64,000 bases of DNA from Synechococcus elongatus PCC 11801 (lineage in GTDB: Bacteria; Cyanobacteriota; Cyanobacteriia; Synechococcales; Synechococcaceae): contig NZ_CP030139.2 in NCBI RefSeq assembly GCF_003846445.2, forward strand, positions 1,901,223-1,965,222, in the 5' to 3' direction. Shown one piece after another: positions 55,926-64,000 of this stretch. A program made the translations under genes and the position numbers. The notes beneath the pieces are model-generated. The model saw nothing but the letters and a program-made list of their open reading frames with translations. It made no database searches and was not told the DNA's origin. Each line of letters starts with the position of its first letter. The first letter of the stretch is position 1.

Positions 55926-56169
55926 TGTTGCTGAGAGTATGCAAACTTTTACGAGACTGTTGCTCCTATCACAAAAATAGGAATGGCAGCCTCGAATTTT
56001 GATGGCAGAATAAAGGTCTAGAATTGCAGCCTAGAATACAGGTCCTCCTCTGTCGCGATCGCCGTTTTCTGAGTTTTCAGGAAGCCACGCTCGGCAAATA
56101 GACCCGATCATTTCTGGGCTACTCCCACCGACCAGTCCATCTAGATCCGCCACACGGGAGAGGTTCGCT

Positions 56170-58008
56170 GTGCAACTGCAGACGGTCACCATTCAGCAGC
56201 GTGCGACCGGCGCTTATGCCCTGATTGATAGTCTCTGTCAGCACGGAGTTAAGCACATCTTTGGCTACCCGGGTGGTGCAATTCTACCCATCTACGATGA
56301 GCTGCATCGGGCTGAAGCGGCTGGCCGAGTGCAACACATTCTCGTCCGTCATGAGCAAGGGGCTGTTCACGCAGCGGATGCTTACTCGCGGGCAACAGGA
56401 CAAGTCGGTGTTTGTTTCGCCACGTCTGGCCCTGGGGCAACCAATCTCGTAACGGGTATTGCCACCGCTCAGATGGACTCGATTCCGATGGTGGTGGTGA
56501 CGGGGCAGGTTCCCCGCACCGCGATCGGGACGGATGCCTTCCAAGAAACGGATATCTACGGCATCACTCTACCGATCGTCAAACATTCCTATGTGGTGCG
56601 CGACCCGCGAGAGATGGCGCGGATCGTGGCTGAGGCTTTCCACATTGCACAAACTGGTCGGCCCGGCCCTGTCTTAATTGATGTGCCCAAAGACGTGGGC
56701 ACCGAAGAATTTGATTATGTGCCCGTCGCTCCGGGTGATATTCGCTTGCCGGGTTACCGCCCGACCACGCGGGGCAACCCACGTCAGATTGCGCAGGCGA
56801 TCGCACTGATCAAAACGGCTCGTCGGCCCCTACTTTACGTTGGTGGCGGTGCAATTACGGCGGGTGCTCATACGGAGCTGCGGACCTTTGCTGAGCTGTT
56901 CCAGCTGCCAGTGACTACAACGCTGATGGGCAAAGGAGCGTTTGATGAACACCATCCGCTCTCCCTTGGCATGCTGGGGATGCATGGAACGGCCTATGCC
57001 AACTTTGCCGTTAGTGAATGTGACTTGCTGATTGCAGTTGGCGCGCGGTTTGACGATCGCGTCACTGGCAAGCTCGATGAATTTGCCTCTAAGGCGCAGG
57101 TCATTCACGTCGATATTGACCCAGCGGAAGTTGGCAAGAACCGCGTGCCGGAAGTCCCGATTGTCGGCGACGTGCGTCAGGTGCTTTTGGAGTTGCTAGC
57201 ACGAGCTGAAGAGCAATCCAGTCCCGATGATGCAACTCGTACCCAGCCCTGGCTCGATCGCATCGCCTACTGGAAGCGGGAATATCCTTTGCAGATTCCG
57301 CAGTATGCGGATGTGTTGTCACCACAGGAAGTGATTCATAGCCTTGGTGAAGCTGCACCGAATGCTTATTTCACCACCGATGTTGGCCAGCACCAAATGT
57401 GGGCGGCTCAGTTCCTCAAGAATGGTCCACGGCGTTGGATTTCTAGTGCTGGGCTTGGCACGATGGGCTTTGGTATGCCTGCAGCGATGGGGGCTCAGGT
57501 TGCCCTGCCCAACGAAACCGTGATCTGTGTCGCGGGGGATGCCAGCATCTTGATGAACATTCAAGAGCTGGGAACCTTGGCCCAATACAACATTCCGATC
57601 AAGGTTGTTGTGGTCAACAACGGCTGGCAGGGAATGGTGCGCCAATGGCAAGAAGCGTTCTACGACGAGCGCTATTCCAACTCCAATATGGAGCGGGGCA
57701 TGCCTGACTTTGTGAAGCTGGCAGAAGCCTTTGGTGTTAAAGGCATGCGGGTTAGCCGTCGCGAAGACCTGCAAGCGGCGATCGCTGAAATGCTGGCTTT
57801 TGATGGGCCCGTGTTTTTGGATGCGATCGTCAAGCGCAACGAAAACTGCTATCCAATGGTTCCAGCAGGGCACAACAACGCTCAGATGCTGGGCTTGCCC
57901 AAAGATCCCACATTGGACTTGGATTTAGCGATCGCAACCTGTTCAAGCTGTGGTGCAAAAACCTTGCCTAGCCACAAGTTCTGTCCAGACTGTGGCGCCA
58001 AGCTCTAG
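56170..58008 (+). CDS. ilvB: Acetolactate synthase catalytic subunit with C-terminal zinc ribbon
   Basis: 612 residues from a GTG after GGGAGAGG. ThDP-enzyme layout: [16 protein letters not shown], the catalytic Glu in [30 protein letters not shown] equivalent, and the ThDP Mg site [17 protein letters not shown] to [10 protein letters not shown]. Beyond the normal end a ribbon of four Cys is added: C591 and C594 in CSSCGAK, C605 and C608 in CPDCGAK. It makes acetolactate for valine and leucine synthesis. The role of the ribbon is unknown. A strong terminator follows. Confidence 0.95.
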   Translation: MQLQTVTIQQRATGAYALIDSLCQHGVKHIFGYPGGAILPIYDELHRAEAAGRVQHILVRHEQGAVHAADAYSRATGQVGVCFATSGPGATNLVTGIATAQMDSIPMVVVTGQVPRTAIGTDAFQETDIYGITLPIVKHSYVVRDPREMARIVAEAFHIAQTGRPGPVLIDVPKDVGTEEFDYVPVAPGDIRLPGYRPTTRGNPRQIAQAIALIKTARRPLLYVGGGAITAGAHTELRTFAELFQLPVTTTLMGKGAFDEHHPLSLGMLGMHGTAYANFAVSECDLLIAVGARFDDRVTGKLDEFASKAQVIHVDIDPAEVGKNRVPEVPIVGDVRQVLLELLARAEEQSSPDDATRTQPWLDRIAYWKREYPLQIPQYADVLSPQEVIHSLGEAAPNAYFTTDVGQHQMWAAQFLKNGPRRWISSAGLGTMGFGMPAAMGAQVALPNETVICVAGDASILMNIQELGTLAQYNIPIKVVVVNNGWQGMVRQWQEAFYDERYSNSNMERGMPDFVKLAEAFGVKGMRVSRREDLQAAIAEMLAFDGPVFLDAIVKRNENCYPMVPAGHNNAQMLGLPKDPTLDLDLAIATCSSCGAKTLPSHKFCPDCGAKL

Positions 58009-58034
58009 GGCTCAGTTTCAATCTCCTAGTCGAG

Positions 58035-58065
58035 GCTCATCAGACTAGTGCTGATGAGCTTTTTT
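58035..58065 (+). terminator. Rho-independent terminator of ilvB
   Basis: Perfect 9-base stem GCTCATCAG (58035-58043) and CTGATGAGC (58051-58059) with a 7-base loop, then TTTTTT to 58065. It starts 27 bases after the ilvB stop. The T-run abuts the hepT stop on the opposite strand. Confidence 0.93.
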
Positions 58066-58396
58066 ATTGAGGAAGTAACTGATTAATAAGCTGAGAGAGT
58101 GATGGCAACTTATTGATGATCACATCCCACACGACATCAAGATCGAGCTGATCATATTCGTGAACGATAACATCTCGCATTCCTGCCATTTCTCGCCAAG
58201 GTATGTCTGGATTCTCCCTCCGAAAATCTTTAGAAAGTCGCTTAGTAGCTTCACCAATGATGGTGATTTGGTAGAGAATAGCTGATAATTTCTCGTCATT
58301 TTTATCTAGTTCTGTACGGCTGACTCCGTGCGCAAAGCGTAGAATACGCTTAATGGCATTATTGATGTCAATTAAAGATTCTTGGTCACGCTTCAT
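58064..58396 (-). CDS. hepT: HepT-like HEPN toxin (DUF86)
   Basis: 110 residues, all-helical. The HEPN catalytic motif R74-x4-H79-x-Y81 lies in GMRDVIVHEYD. ITIIGEATKRLSKDF is a typical HepT helix. In related pairs HepT is a ribonuclease toxin that MntA inactivates by AMPylating the motif Tyr. It overlaps mntA by 11 bases. The codons are AT-rich relative to ilvB. Confidence 0.88.
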   Translation of the reverse strand: MKRDQESLIDINNAIKRILRFAHGVSRTELDKNDEKLSAILYQITIIGEATKRLSKDFRRENPDIPWREMAGMRDVIVHEYDQLDLDVVWDVIINKLPSLSQLINQLLPQ

Positions 58397-58700
58397 AAAT
58401 GACTTTTGCAGACTCTAAAATATTCTTGCGTCTTAACCAATTTTCACTCCGTTCGATCGCAGCTTTTACAACTAAATCAACTTTTCGATTGAAAAGTGAC
58501 TGTAGCTCTTCTCTCATTTGCATTGTTTCGGTTAAACCCCGTTTTTGAGTTGAGGAAAAGGTAATCAAAACATCGATGTCACTATCGGGTCGGAAATCAT
58601 CCCGCAAGACAGAACCAAAAAGAGCAAGTTCAGTCACTTGCCACTTCTGACAAAACTCTTGAATCTGCTCTATTGGCAGTTTTTCTTCAGGGCTATTCAT
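58386..58700 (-). CDS. mntA: MntA-like minimal nucleotidyltransferase antitoxin
   Basis: 104 residues from the ATG at 58700; a TTG at 58712 is also open. Nucleotidyltransferase motif G29-S30 with D41 and D43: LALFGSVLRDD and PDSDIDVLI, plus the later Asp in RKVDLVVK. It lies directly before hepT with an 11-base overlap, the usual antitoxin-first order. Confidence 0.88.
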   Translation of the reverse strand: MNSPEEKLPIEQIQEFCQKWQVTELALFGSVLRDDFRPDSDIDVLITFSSTQKRGLTETMQMREELQSLFNRKVDLVVKAAIERSENWLRRKNILESAKVIYEA

Positions 58701-58782
58701 ATATACAAGCAATCAAGAGTATTGCTTAATTTTGAGTGATGTAAAATTCACGTTTTGCCATTTTTTGGAGGGCTTAACCATC

Positions 58783-60150
58783 TTATTCTTGCCACTCAAG
58801 AAGTGCCACTGTTTCGACATGGGCAGTCTGCGGGAAGAAATCTAGCGGTTGTACCAGCAATAAACGGTAGCGATCGCCTGCACAGAGAGCTTGCAGATCG
58901 CGAGCGAGAGTCGCGGGATTGCAGCTCACGTAGGCAATGCGTTGGGGTTGGCGATCGCGTAGCACTTCAATTACTGCCGGTTCACAGCCTTTACGCGGCG
59001 GATCCAACAGAACAGCATCGGGGGATTCGGGAATTTGAGCCAGTAAGGTCTCAACAGCTCCCGCCCGAAACTCCACATTAGTAATGCCATTGCGATCGGC
59101 GTTTTGCTGGGCTTGCGCCACCGATTCCGGCAGAATTTCGAGACCCAAGACGGATCCCACTTCACTGGCCAGCGGTAGCGTCAGCGTCCCAACCCCGCAA
59201 TAGAGATCGAAGAGGCGATTGCTCCCTTGCAAAAAGTCCTTGAGGATCGGCAGCAGGCGCTCAGCTTGCTCGGTGTTGACCTGAAAAAACGTCTCAGGCC
59301 CGATCGCAAACTCCAAATCATCCAAACATTCAATTAGATAGGAACGACCCGCTAAACAAAGAGTCTCATCACCCAAAATGCGATTGCCATGGGTGGGATT
59401 GAGGTTGAGGCAAACCCCGACCACATCCGGATAAATGGTCAGCCACTGCTCAGCTTGTGCTTCAACTTCTGGCAACTGATCGTCTGTAGCAATCAACGTG
59501 ATCAGGATTTCACCAGTCCGCTGACCGATTCGCAGCCCCAAATGCCGTAGTCCTCGCGATCGCGTCTGCTCGTCGTAGATCGGCCAATCCCGATCGGCAA
59601 TATCGGCTTTGATCCCAGCTAGCAGCGGGTCTAGGCGCTGATCTTGAACCGGACATTGATTGAGATTAATCAGTCGGTGACTGCCTTTGCGGAAGTAGCC
59701 GGCTTGGACTTCCCCGCGATCGCTGCGGCGTAGGGGGTAACTCACCTTATTGCGATAGCCCAACGGATAGGGAGCTGCGATCGTTGGTTGTACTTCCGCC
59801 GAGAGTTGACCAAGGCGTTGCAAAGCATCTTGGACAATCACGGTTTTGGCTTCGACTTGAGCCGGATAATCGACTGTTTGCCACTGACAGCCGCCGCACT
59901 TGTCCGCCACAATGCAAGCCGGTCGGATGCGATCGGGCGATGCCTCCAACACTTCCTCTAGCTCAGCGCGGGCATAGCGCGATCGCACCTGCAGGAGTTT
60001 TGCCTGAATGTGATCGCCCGGCACCGTATCAGGAACAAACACCACTCGACCCTCCGCCCGCCCGAGGCCATCGCCGCTATCACAGAGCGATTCAATCGTC
60101 AGCGTCAGGCGATCGCCCTGCCGCCAAGTGAGCCCTGAAGAAGAAGCCAT
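58783..60150 (-). CDS. rlmD: 23S rRNA (uracil-5)-methyltransferase, RlmD/RumA type
   Basis: 455 residues. An N-terminal TRAM domain is followed by the Fe-S binding CIVADKCGGCQWQ, and the C-terminal SAM domain carries LFDLYCGVGTLTLPLA, LLDPPRKGCEPAV and the catalytic YVSCNPATLARDL. It makes 5-methyluridine in 23S rRNA or a tRNA. Cyanobacterial members are not easily split between RlmC, RlmD and TrmA-like roles. It is the gene before mntA on the same strand, 82 bases apart. Confidence 0.88.
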   Translation of the reverse strand: MASSSGLTWRQGDRLTLTIESLCDSGDGLGRAEGRVVFVPDTVPGDHIQAKLLQVRSRYARAELEEVLEASPDRIRPACIVADKCGGCQWQTVDYPAQVEAKTVIVQDALQRLGQLSAEVQPTIAAPYPLGYRNKVSYPLRRSDRGEVQAGYFRKGSHRLINLNQCPVQDQRLDPLLAGIKADIADRDWPIYDEQTRSRGLRHLGLRIGQRTGEILITLIATDDQLPEVEAQAEQWLTIYPDVVGVCLNLNPTHGNRILGDETLCLAGRSYLIECLDDLEFAIGPETFFQVNTEQAERLLPILKDFLQGSNRLFDLYCGVGTLTLPLASEVGSVLGLEILPESVAQAQQNADRNGITNVEFRAGAVETLLAQIPESPDAVLLDPPRKGCEPAVIEVLRDRQPQRIAYVSCNPATLARDLQALCAGDRYRLLLVQPLDFFPQTAHVETVALLEWQE

Positions 60151-60290
60151 AAAGTTGCCAGAGGAGGGGTCATCCCTTCCATTGTCGGTCGCGAGATGTT
60201 GTTAAACGTTACAAGCCTCTCAGGAGTTGTTCGGGAGCGACCCTCCAGTCGCTACACTACTCAACATTGCTAACAACTACCCCGCCGATC

Positions 60291-60782
60291 ATGACCATCG
60301 TTAGCCAGGTAATCCTCAAAGCGGACGACGAGCTGCGCTATCCCAGTGGCGGCGAACTCAAAAACATCACTGATTTTTTCAAAACGGGTGAGCAGCGCCT
60401 CCGTATCGCTCAGGTTCTGAGCGACAGCGAGAAGAAGATTGTGGATCAGGCTAGCCGCAAACTGTGGCAGCGTCGGCCCGACTTCATTGCCCCCGGCGGT
60501 AATGCCTACGGTCAGAAGCAACGGGCTCAGTGCCTGCGGGACTATGGCTGGTACCTCCGTCTTGTCACCTACGGCGTGCTCGCAGGGGACAAAGAACCCA
60601 TCGAAAGCATTGGTTTGCTGGGTGCCCGTGAAATGTACAACTCCCTAGGCGTTCCTCTGCCCGGCATGGCCGAAGCCATTCGCACCCTCAAGGAGGCTTC
60701 TTTGGCACTACTGAGCAGTGCTGATGCCACGGTGGCTGCCCCCTACTTCGACTTCCTGATTCAAGGCATGGAGACGATCTAG
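60291..60782 (+). CDS. apcD: Allophycocyanin alpha-B subunit
   Basis: 163 residues from the ATG at 60291 ([18 protein letters not shown]); the frame also reaches 60267. The chromophore Cys is C81 in [15 protein letters not shown], and [17 protein letters not shown] follows. The sequence resembles ApcD more than ApcA. ApcD is a terminal emitter in the phycobilisome core that passes energy, mainly to photosystem I. It is separate from the apcABC operon. Confidence 0.92.
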   Translation: MTIVSQVILKADDELRYPSGGELKNITDFFKTGEQRLRIAQVLSDSEKKIVDQASRKLWQRRPDFIAPGGNAYGQKQRAQCLRDYGWYLRLVTYGVLAGDKEPIESIGLLGAREMYNSLGVPLPGMAEAIRTLKEASLALLSSADATVAAPYFDFLIQGMETI

Positions 60783-60964
60783 TCCGCTTGAGTCCTAGCT
60801 TGCTTCCTTCGATGCATCTGCAGCGATCGGCATTAAGCATTGAGTGCTATTGCCGGTCGCTTTTCCCGTCCACTGTCTGACATCAGTTGTGTCCGTTCAC
60901 AATGATTGAGAGCGATCAACAGTTGCGATCGCCTAGGGGTGAGGGAGCAGTGGGGGATGGCAGC

Positions 60965-61303
60965 GTGAAACGATGGCTGATTGCACTAGGACTGGTGATC
61001 AGCTTCATCTTGGGTGGTCCGCAGAGGGCGATCGCCGCAGATCTCCAAGCCGGTGCGAAACTGTTCCAAAATAACTGTGCGGCTTGCCATTGGAATGGTG
61101 GCAACGTCATCAATGGGCAAAAAACCCTGCGGCAAGAGGCACTGCGTCGCTATGGCATGGACTCCTTGGCTGCTCTGCAGCGGCAGATTACCAATGGCAA
61201 AAATGCGATGCCAGCCTTTGGGCAGCGTCTCAGCTCTGAGCAAATTGAGGCGATCGCGGCCTATGTCTTTGATCGCGCACAGCAGGGCTGGACGGCCCGC
61301 TAA
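60965..61303 (+). CDS. Cytochrome c6-like protein
   Basis: 112 residues from the GTG at 60965; it begins with a clean signal peptide (KRWLIALGLVISFILGG, cut after AIA). An earlier GTG (60887) would bury it. One haem site C38-AA-C41-H42 and a likely axial Met in NAMPAFGQRL are seen. Length and layout are c6-like, but the CHWNGGN segment differs from the classical petJ product. It may be one of the c6B/C-type proteins. It leads a three-gene set with the two membrane-protein genes. Confidence 0.82.
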   Translation: MKRWLIALGLVISFILGGPQRAIAADLQAGAKLFQNNCAACHWNGGNVINGQKTLRQEALRRYGMDSLAALQRQITNGKNAMPAFGQRLSSEQIEAIAAYVFDRAQQGWTAR

Positions 61304-61309
61304 GCTGTG

Positions 61310-62491
61310 ATGACCGACGGATTGCTGCTCTGGCTATTGGGCTTCTTTGGCAGCTTTGGCCATTGCGCTGGCATGTGCGGCCCTCTCGCGATCGCGATGC
61401 AGATTTCGCAGCCCCAGCGCGATCGCTGGCGGTTTCCACTGCTGCTTAATGTTGGACGGATTGCCAGCTATGCCGGCGTTGGTGCTTTGCTCGGCAGCTT
61501 GGGATCCGTCCTGTCCTTGGGGGGTGAGTTAGCAGGTTTGGGCAGTAGTTTCCGCGATGGCCTGACTGTCCTGACAGGTATTGCCCTAATCTGCTTTGGC
61601 CTGAGCCATCTGCTGCCCCAAGCGCTGCCGCGCTACCTACCGGGTTACCAACGCGCTCAACAGTGGTTAGAGGCGCACCTTCCGGCCCTCTGGCAACGAC
61701 TAAATCAACGTTTGCACTGGACGACGCCGTTGGCTTTGGGCAGTGTGTGGGGCTTGATGCCCTGTGGATTTCTCTATGCAGCACAACTCCAGGCGGCAGC
61801 CGCTGCATCTTGGCAAGGCGGGGCCGCTCGTATGCTGTGGTTTGGCTTGGGGACGTTACCTGTGATGCTGGGCTTTGGTCTCTTGGTCGAACAGTGGTCG
61901 CGCGATCGCCGCAGTCAATTGCAGCAGATGGCGGCAGTGATCAGTGTTGTGGTCGGTGCTATGACTCTCTGGCGTAGTGGCGATCCGATGGGGGACTGGA
62001 GCGGTTACGGTGCATTGATCTGTCTGGCCACTGCTCTCTTGGCGCGATCGCTGGCTTCACTCTGGTCTGCCCCATTGCGTTATCGACGCTTTTGGGGTGT
62101 TAGTGGCCTGACTCTCGCCATCCTCCACAGTGCCCAACAACTGGAGCATCGCTTTGGCTGGCGACCGGAGGCTTGGCAATTTCTCTCACCGCTGGCCCGC
62201 TGGGGGCTGGGGGCTGGAGTCGTTGCGGTGCTGTTGCTGTTGCCACTGGGCATTACGAGCAGCGATCGCTGGCAACGTCGCTTGGGTGCATTGTGGGCAC
62301 GTCTGCACCAACTGGCGATCCCTGCCTTTGGATTGTCGGCCTTGCACGCCAGCTTGCTGCTCTTGGGGGGTGGGGTTGCCGGTGACGCAGCAACTCAGCC
62401 TTTCTTGGCGATCGCGATCGCGATCGCTGCTGTGAGTGTTTTGATTTTCCGTCGGCAACCCTTCTGGCAGGTGCATTCCAAGGAGTCTTGA
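61310..62491 (+). CDS. UreH/DsbD-like membrane protein fused to a ferric-reductase-like helix bundle
   Basis: 393 residues from ATG 61310 (GTG 61307 also open). The first half is a six-helix SafE/UreH-type unit with GHCAGMCGPLAIAM (C19, C23) and LMPCGFLYAA, typical of proteins handling metals or thiols for cytochrome assembly. The second half adds helices with His residues (LAILHSAQQLEHR, WARLHQLAIPAFGLSALH) reminiscent of haem-binding ferric-reductase-like proteins. The stop overlaps the next start (TGATG). Confidence 0.72.
   Translation: MTDGLLLWLLGFFGSFGHCAGMCGPLAIAMQISQPQRDRWRFPLLLNVGRIASYAGVGALLGSLGSVLSLGGELAGLGSSFRDGLTVLTGIALICFGLSHLLPQALPRYLPGYQRAQQWLEAHLPALWQRLNQRLHWTTPLALGSVWGLMPCGFLYAAQLQAAAAASWQGGAARMLWFGLGTLPVMLGFGLLVEQWSRDRRSQLQQMAAVISVVVGAMTLWRSGDPMGDWSGYGALICLATALLARSLASLWSAPLRYRRFWGVSGLTLAILHSAQQLEHRFGWRPEAWQFLSPLARWGLGAGVVAVLLLLPLGITSSDRWQRRLGALWARLHQLAIPAFGLSALHASLLLLGGGVAGDAATQPFLAIAIAIAAVSVLIFRRQPFWQVHSKES
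62408..62427. repeat. Three overlapping HIP1 octamers
   Basis: GCGATCGC occurs three times, each copy sharing two bases with the next. It lies inside the UreH-like gene and encodes alternating Ala-Ile. HIP1 is the abundant palindrome of cyanobacterial genomes. Confidence 0.9.
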
Positions 62492-63063
62492 TGCTGGATC
62501 TACTCTTACTGCCCCCGCTGCTTGCCCATCAGCTCCAAATCGATCAAGCCATAGCCGGGACGCTACACCTTGAACCTAACGATCAGCCGCAAGCCGGTAT
62601 CCCAACGCCGACTTGGATTGCACTCCGGCGAGCTGGAGGTGAACCGATTGTGGCGGCGGATTGTGACTGTCGCCTGCAATTGCTGAATGTTCAGGCTCAA
62701 ACCACAACCGACCTGGTAATTCAGCCTCTGGAGAGTGCGCCAGGAGCTGTGGCGACCAAAATTGTGTTCCCAGCGGTGGGACGCTATGAGCTGATCCTGA
62801 AGGGTCAGCCCCAAGCAACAGCTCAGATAGCCTTTGATCCGTTTCAAATCCGCTTTCCAGTCACTGTGGCGATCGCGGCACCACCTGCAGCAGAGCCTCC
62901 AGCCGAGCCCGTAGCTTCACCAGACGAAACTGAAACCCCTGAGCCCCGTCCCCCACGACCTTGGCTGCGTGTCTGGATCTCCGTGGGGCTGGGCGTAGGA
63001 CTGTTGGTAGCCTTGGCTGCAGGGGTTTGGTTGATTTTGAAACGCGATCGCGAAGCCAGCTAA
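62491..63063 (+). CDS. Exported domain with C-terminal membrane anchor
   Basis: 190 residues from the ATG at 62491, with AAGGAG just upstream. A short hydrophobic start (LDLLLLPPLLAH) leads to a beta-rich Ig-like part with VAADCDCRLQL and KIVFPAVGRYELILKG, similar in kind to YtkA/FixH-type domains. A Pro/Glu-rich linker is followed by one membrane helix (VGLGVGLLVALAAGVWLIL) and a basic end. It is coupled to the UreH-like gene by a one-base overlap. Confidence 0.65.
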   Translation: MLDLLLLPPLLAHQLQIDQAIAGTLHLEPNDQPQAGIPTPTWIALRRAGGEPIVAADCDCRLQLLNVQAQTTTDLVIQPLESAPGAVATKIVFPAVGRYELILKGQPQATAQIAFDPFQIRFPVTVAIAAPPAAEPPAEPVASPDETETPEPRPPRPWLRVWISVGLGVGLLVALAAGVWLILKRDREAS

Positions 63064-63070
63064 GCGTGCT

Positions 63071-63607
63071 CTAAAAGCTGGCAACGTAGGCGCTACCCAT
63101 TGGAACAGTCCAGCTCCAGCACAACCAACCTGCGAGCAAGAGAATGGGAATGGCGATCGCCAACATACCGTGATGACTTTGAATCACTCGTTGCTCATGT
63201 TGCAGAATGGCCTCGCGAATTTTGAGGTGCATCTCCAACTTCAGCCGTGCGAGTTCGGCCTCCAATGAGGATTCGTAGAGGAGTTTACTGAGGCGATCGC
63301 AATGGATCTTTCCCAAAACTGCTGTGGCTTGCCAAGAATCTTGAAGCAAGTTCAGCAATTCTGAACGCTGAATTTCAAGGAGGAGACATTCACTCCGTGC
63401 CTGAGCAGTTGCCGTTCGGGGGCGACCATCGACGAGTTCCATTTCTCCCAGTAACTGACCCGGTCTGAGCGTTTGCTCAACCACCTGTCCCGTCTCGGGA
63501 TAAAGACTGGTGACTTCAATCTCACCAGCTCGAACAAGATAGATAGAGTCGCTTATGTCACCCTCACGATAAATACAGGCACCAGCAGCAATCCGATGCT
63601 TTTCCAC
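63071..63607 (-). CDS. Cyclic nucleotide-binding domain protein with C-terminal membrane helix
   Basis: 178 residues from a GTG. The cNMP fold (1-100) shows IYREGDISDSIYLVRAGEIEV, RPGQLLGEMELVDGRPRTATAQA, the phosphate-binding cassette. A helix (SLEAELARLKLEMHLKIREAILQH) and one membrane segment (GMLAIAIPILLLAGWLCW) follow. The domain lacks the usual first helix, so the start may be further upstream. It faces the exported-domain gene tail-to-tail, 7 bases apart. Confidence 0.78.
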   Translation of the reverse strand: MEKHRIAAGACIYREGDISDSIYLVRAGEIEVTSLYPETGQVVEQTLRPGQLLGEMELVDGRPRTATAQARSECLLLEIQRSELLNLLQDSWQATAVLGKIHCDRLSKLLYESSLEAELARLKLEMHLKIREAILQHEQRVIQSHHGMLAIAIPILLLAGWLCWSWTVPMGSAYVASF

Positions 63608-64000
63608 AATATTGAGAACTCACGAAGCCGAAACAAGGAAGTAACTGGAAACTAACACAGCCTTTTTTCAGCGAAAAGATTTCAGTCACAAAGTGAATGT
63701 CTTTATGAAGTTTCCGTAATAAAACATGAGTGATTTCTGCCATCGGGCCTACTTCGCTACTTTCGGCTCTGATAACCGTGTCATTTGACACAGCGAATCC
63801 AAGCAACATAAGCCGTTAACCGAAGTCTAGATAAAGCTAATTCCGGTGCTTTTCTTGCAAGCTTTTATGCTCTGGAGTTGTTTTGGCTTTAGAAGATCGA
63901 TTAGCAGCGGGATAGAACAGTACAGTGAGGAACTGTCCCACATATTGCAGCAGCCGGGCGCTTAATTGCAGTTGGATGCTCTCTGGCTCCATAACACAGG
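63608..64000. other. Window end, no firm gene; possible 51-residue ORF on the minus strand
   Basis: Between 63608 and 63836 nothing convincing was found. On the minus strand 63992-63837 gives an ORF of 51 residues (MEPESIQLQLSARLLQYVGQ at its start) that ends in a basic tail and may be a small gene or the 3' end of one beyond the window. Confidence 0.3.

Noticed and set aside
63564-63809. Open frame of 81 codons near the window end, minus strand
   Set aside because: It overlaps the cNMP-domain gene start and has an odd Cys-rich end with no domain; likely chance.

Overview
The window is chromosomal DNA of a phycobilisome-containing cyanobacterium of the Synechococcus elongatus type. Evidence: the circadian output regulator RpaA (9040-9789), the nitrogen regulator NtcA (42567-43235), allophycocyanin ApcD (60291-60782), a deazaflavin-type photolyase (30660-32114), a ferrochelatase with a chlorophyll-binding tail, and the octamer GCGATCGC (HIP1) scattered through almost every gene. 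Gene order around rpaA and ntcA agrees with what I remember of strain PCC 7942. The photolyase differs at many positions from the PCC 6301 protein as I remember it, so a diverged S. elongatus strain is more likely than 7942 or 6301. That comparison is from memory.

Layout. 1-9061: glycogen debranching enzyme (cut by the window edge) behind a site-2 protease, a beta-lactamase-fold-like protein, tRNA-Asn, dienelactone hydrolase, a GntR regulator, chorismate lyase, and tmk-holB. 9040-19024: rpaA, a glycine-zipper protein, cobN, pyruvate kinase, a MazG-like protein and NDH-2. 19102-23401: Uma2 nuclease, a tautomerase/bicupin/rubredoxin group, then an AT-rich patch with an alpha/beta hydrolase and an ankyrin gene broken by an in-frame TGA. 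23451-32114: nadE, nadD and a GTPase, then stress genes reading the other way (sulfiredoxin, Dps, an HTH/GrpE-like protein, a short Hsp70, photolyase). 32170-37635: a 30-residue PetL-like peptide, fructokinase, an AT-rich HEPN-domain gene, gatB and a NrtS-like transporter. 37577-45582: metalloprotease-like protein, deaminase, LpxB-like protein, tRNA-Cys, hisB, fabI, ntcA with a full NtcA-type promoter, and a DUF3084/RuvC-like pair. 45699-55925: a large membrane iron-sulfur/cyclic-nucleotide-domain fusion, an FAD enzyme, an O-antigen ligase-type protein, a methyltransferase, a lone tyrosine recombinase, hemH and an M23 peptidase. 56170-64000: acetolactate synthase with a zinc-ribbon tail, a HepT/MntA module, RlmD-like methyltransferase, apcD, and a cytochrome c6-like/UreH-like/membrane-anchored three-gene set.

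Most of the window is core metabolism with tight spacing and several tail-to-tail overlaps. The accessory content lies in three AT-rich patches (about 21435-23450, 34250-35700, 58064-58740) where HIP1 is nearly absent. The best candidates for something undescribed are the lone HEPN protein at 34290-35561, the iron-sulfur/cNMP fusion at 45699-48518, and the GrpE-like/Hsp70-like pair at 28364-30581. I saw no CRISPR array, insertion sequence, prophage or rRNA operon.
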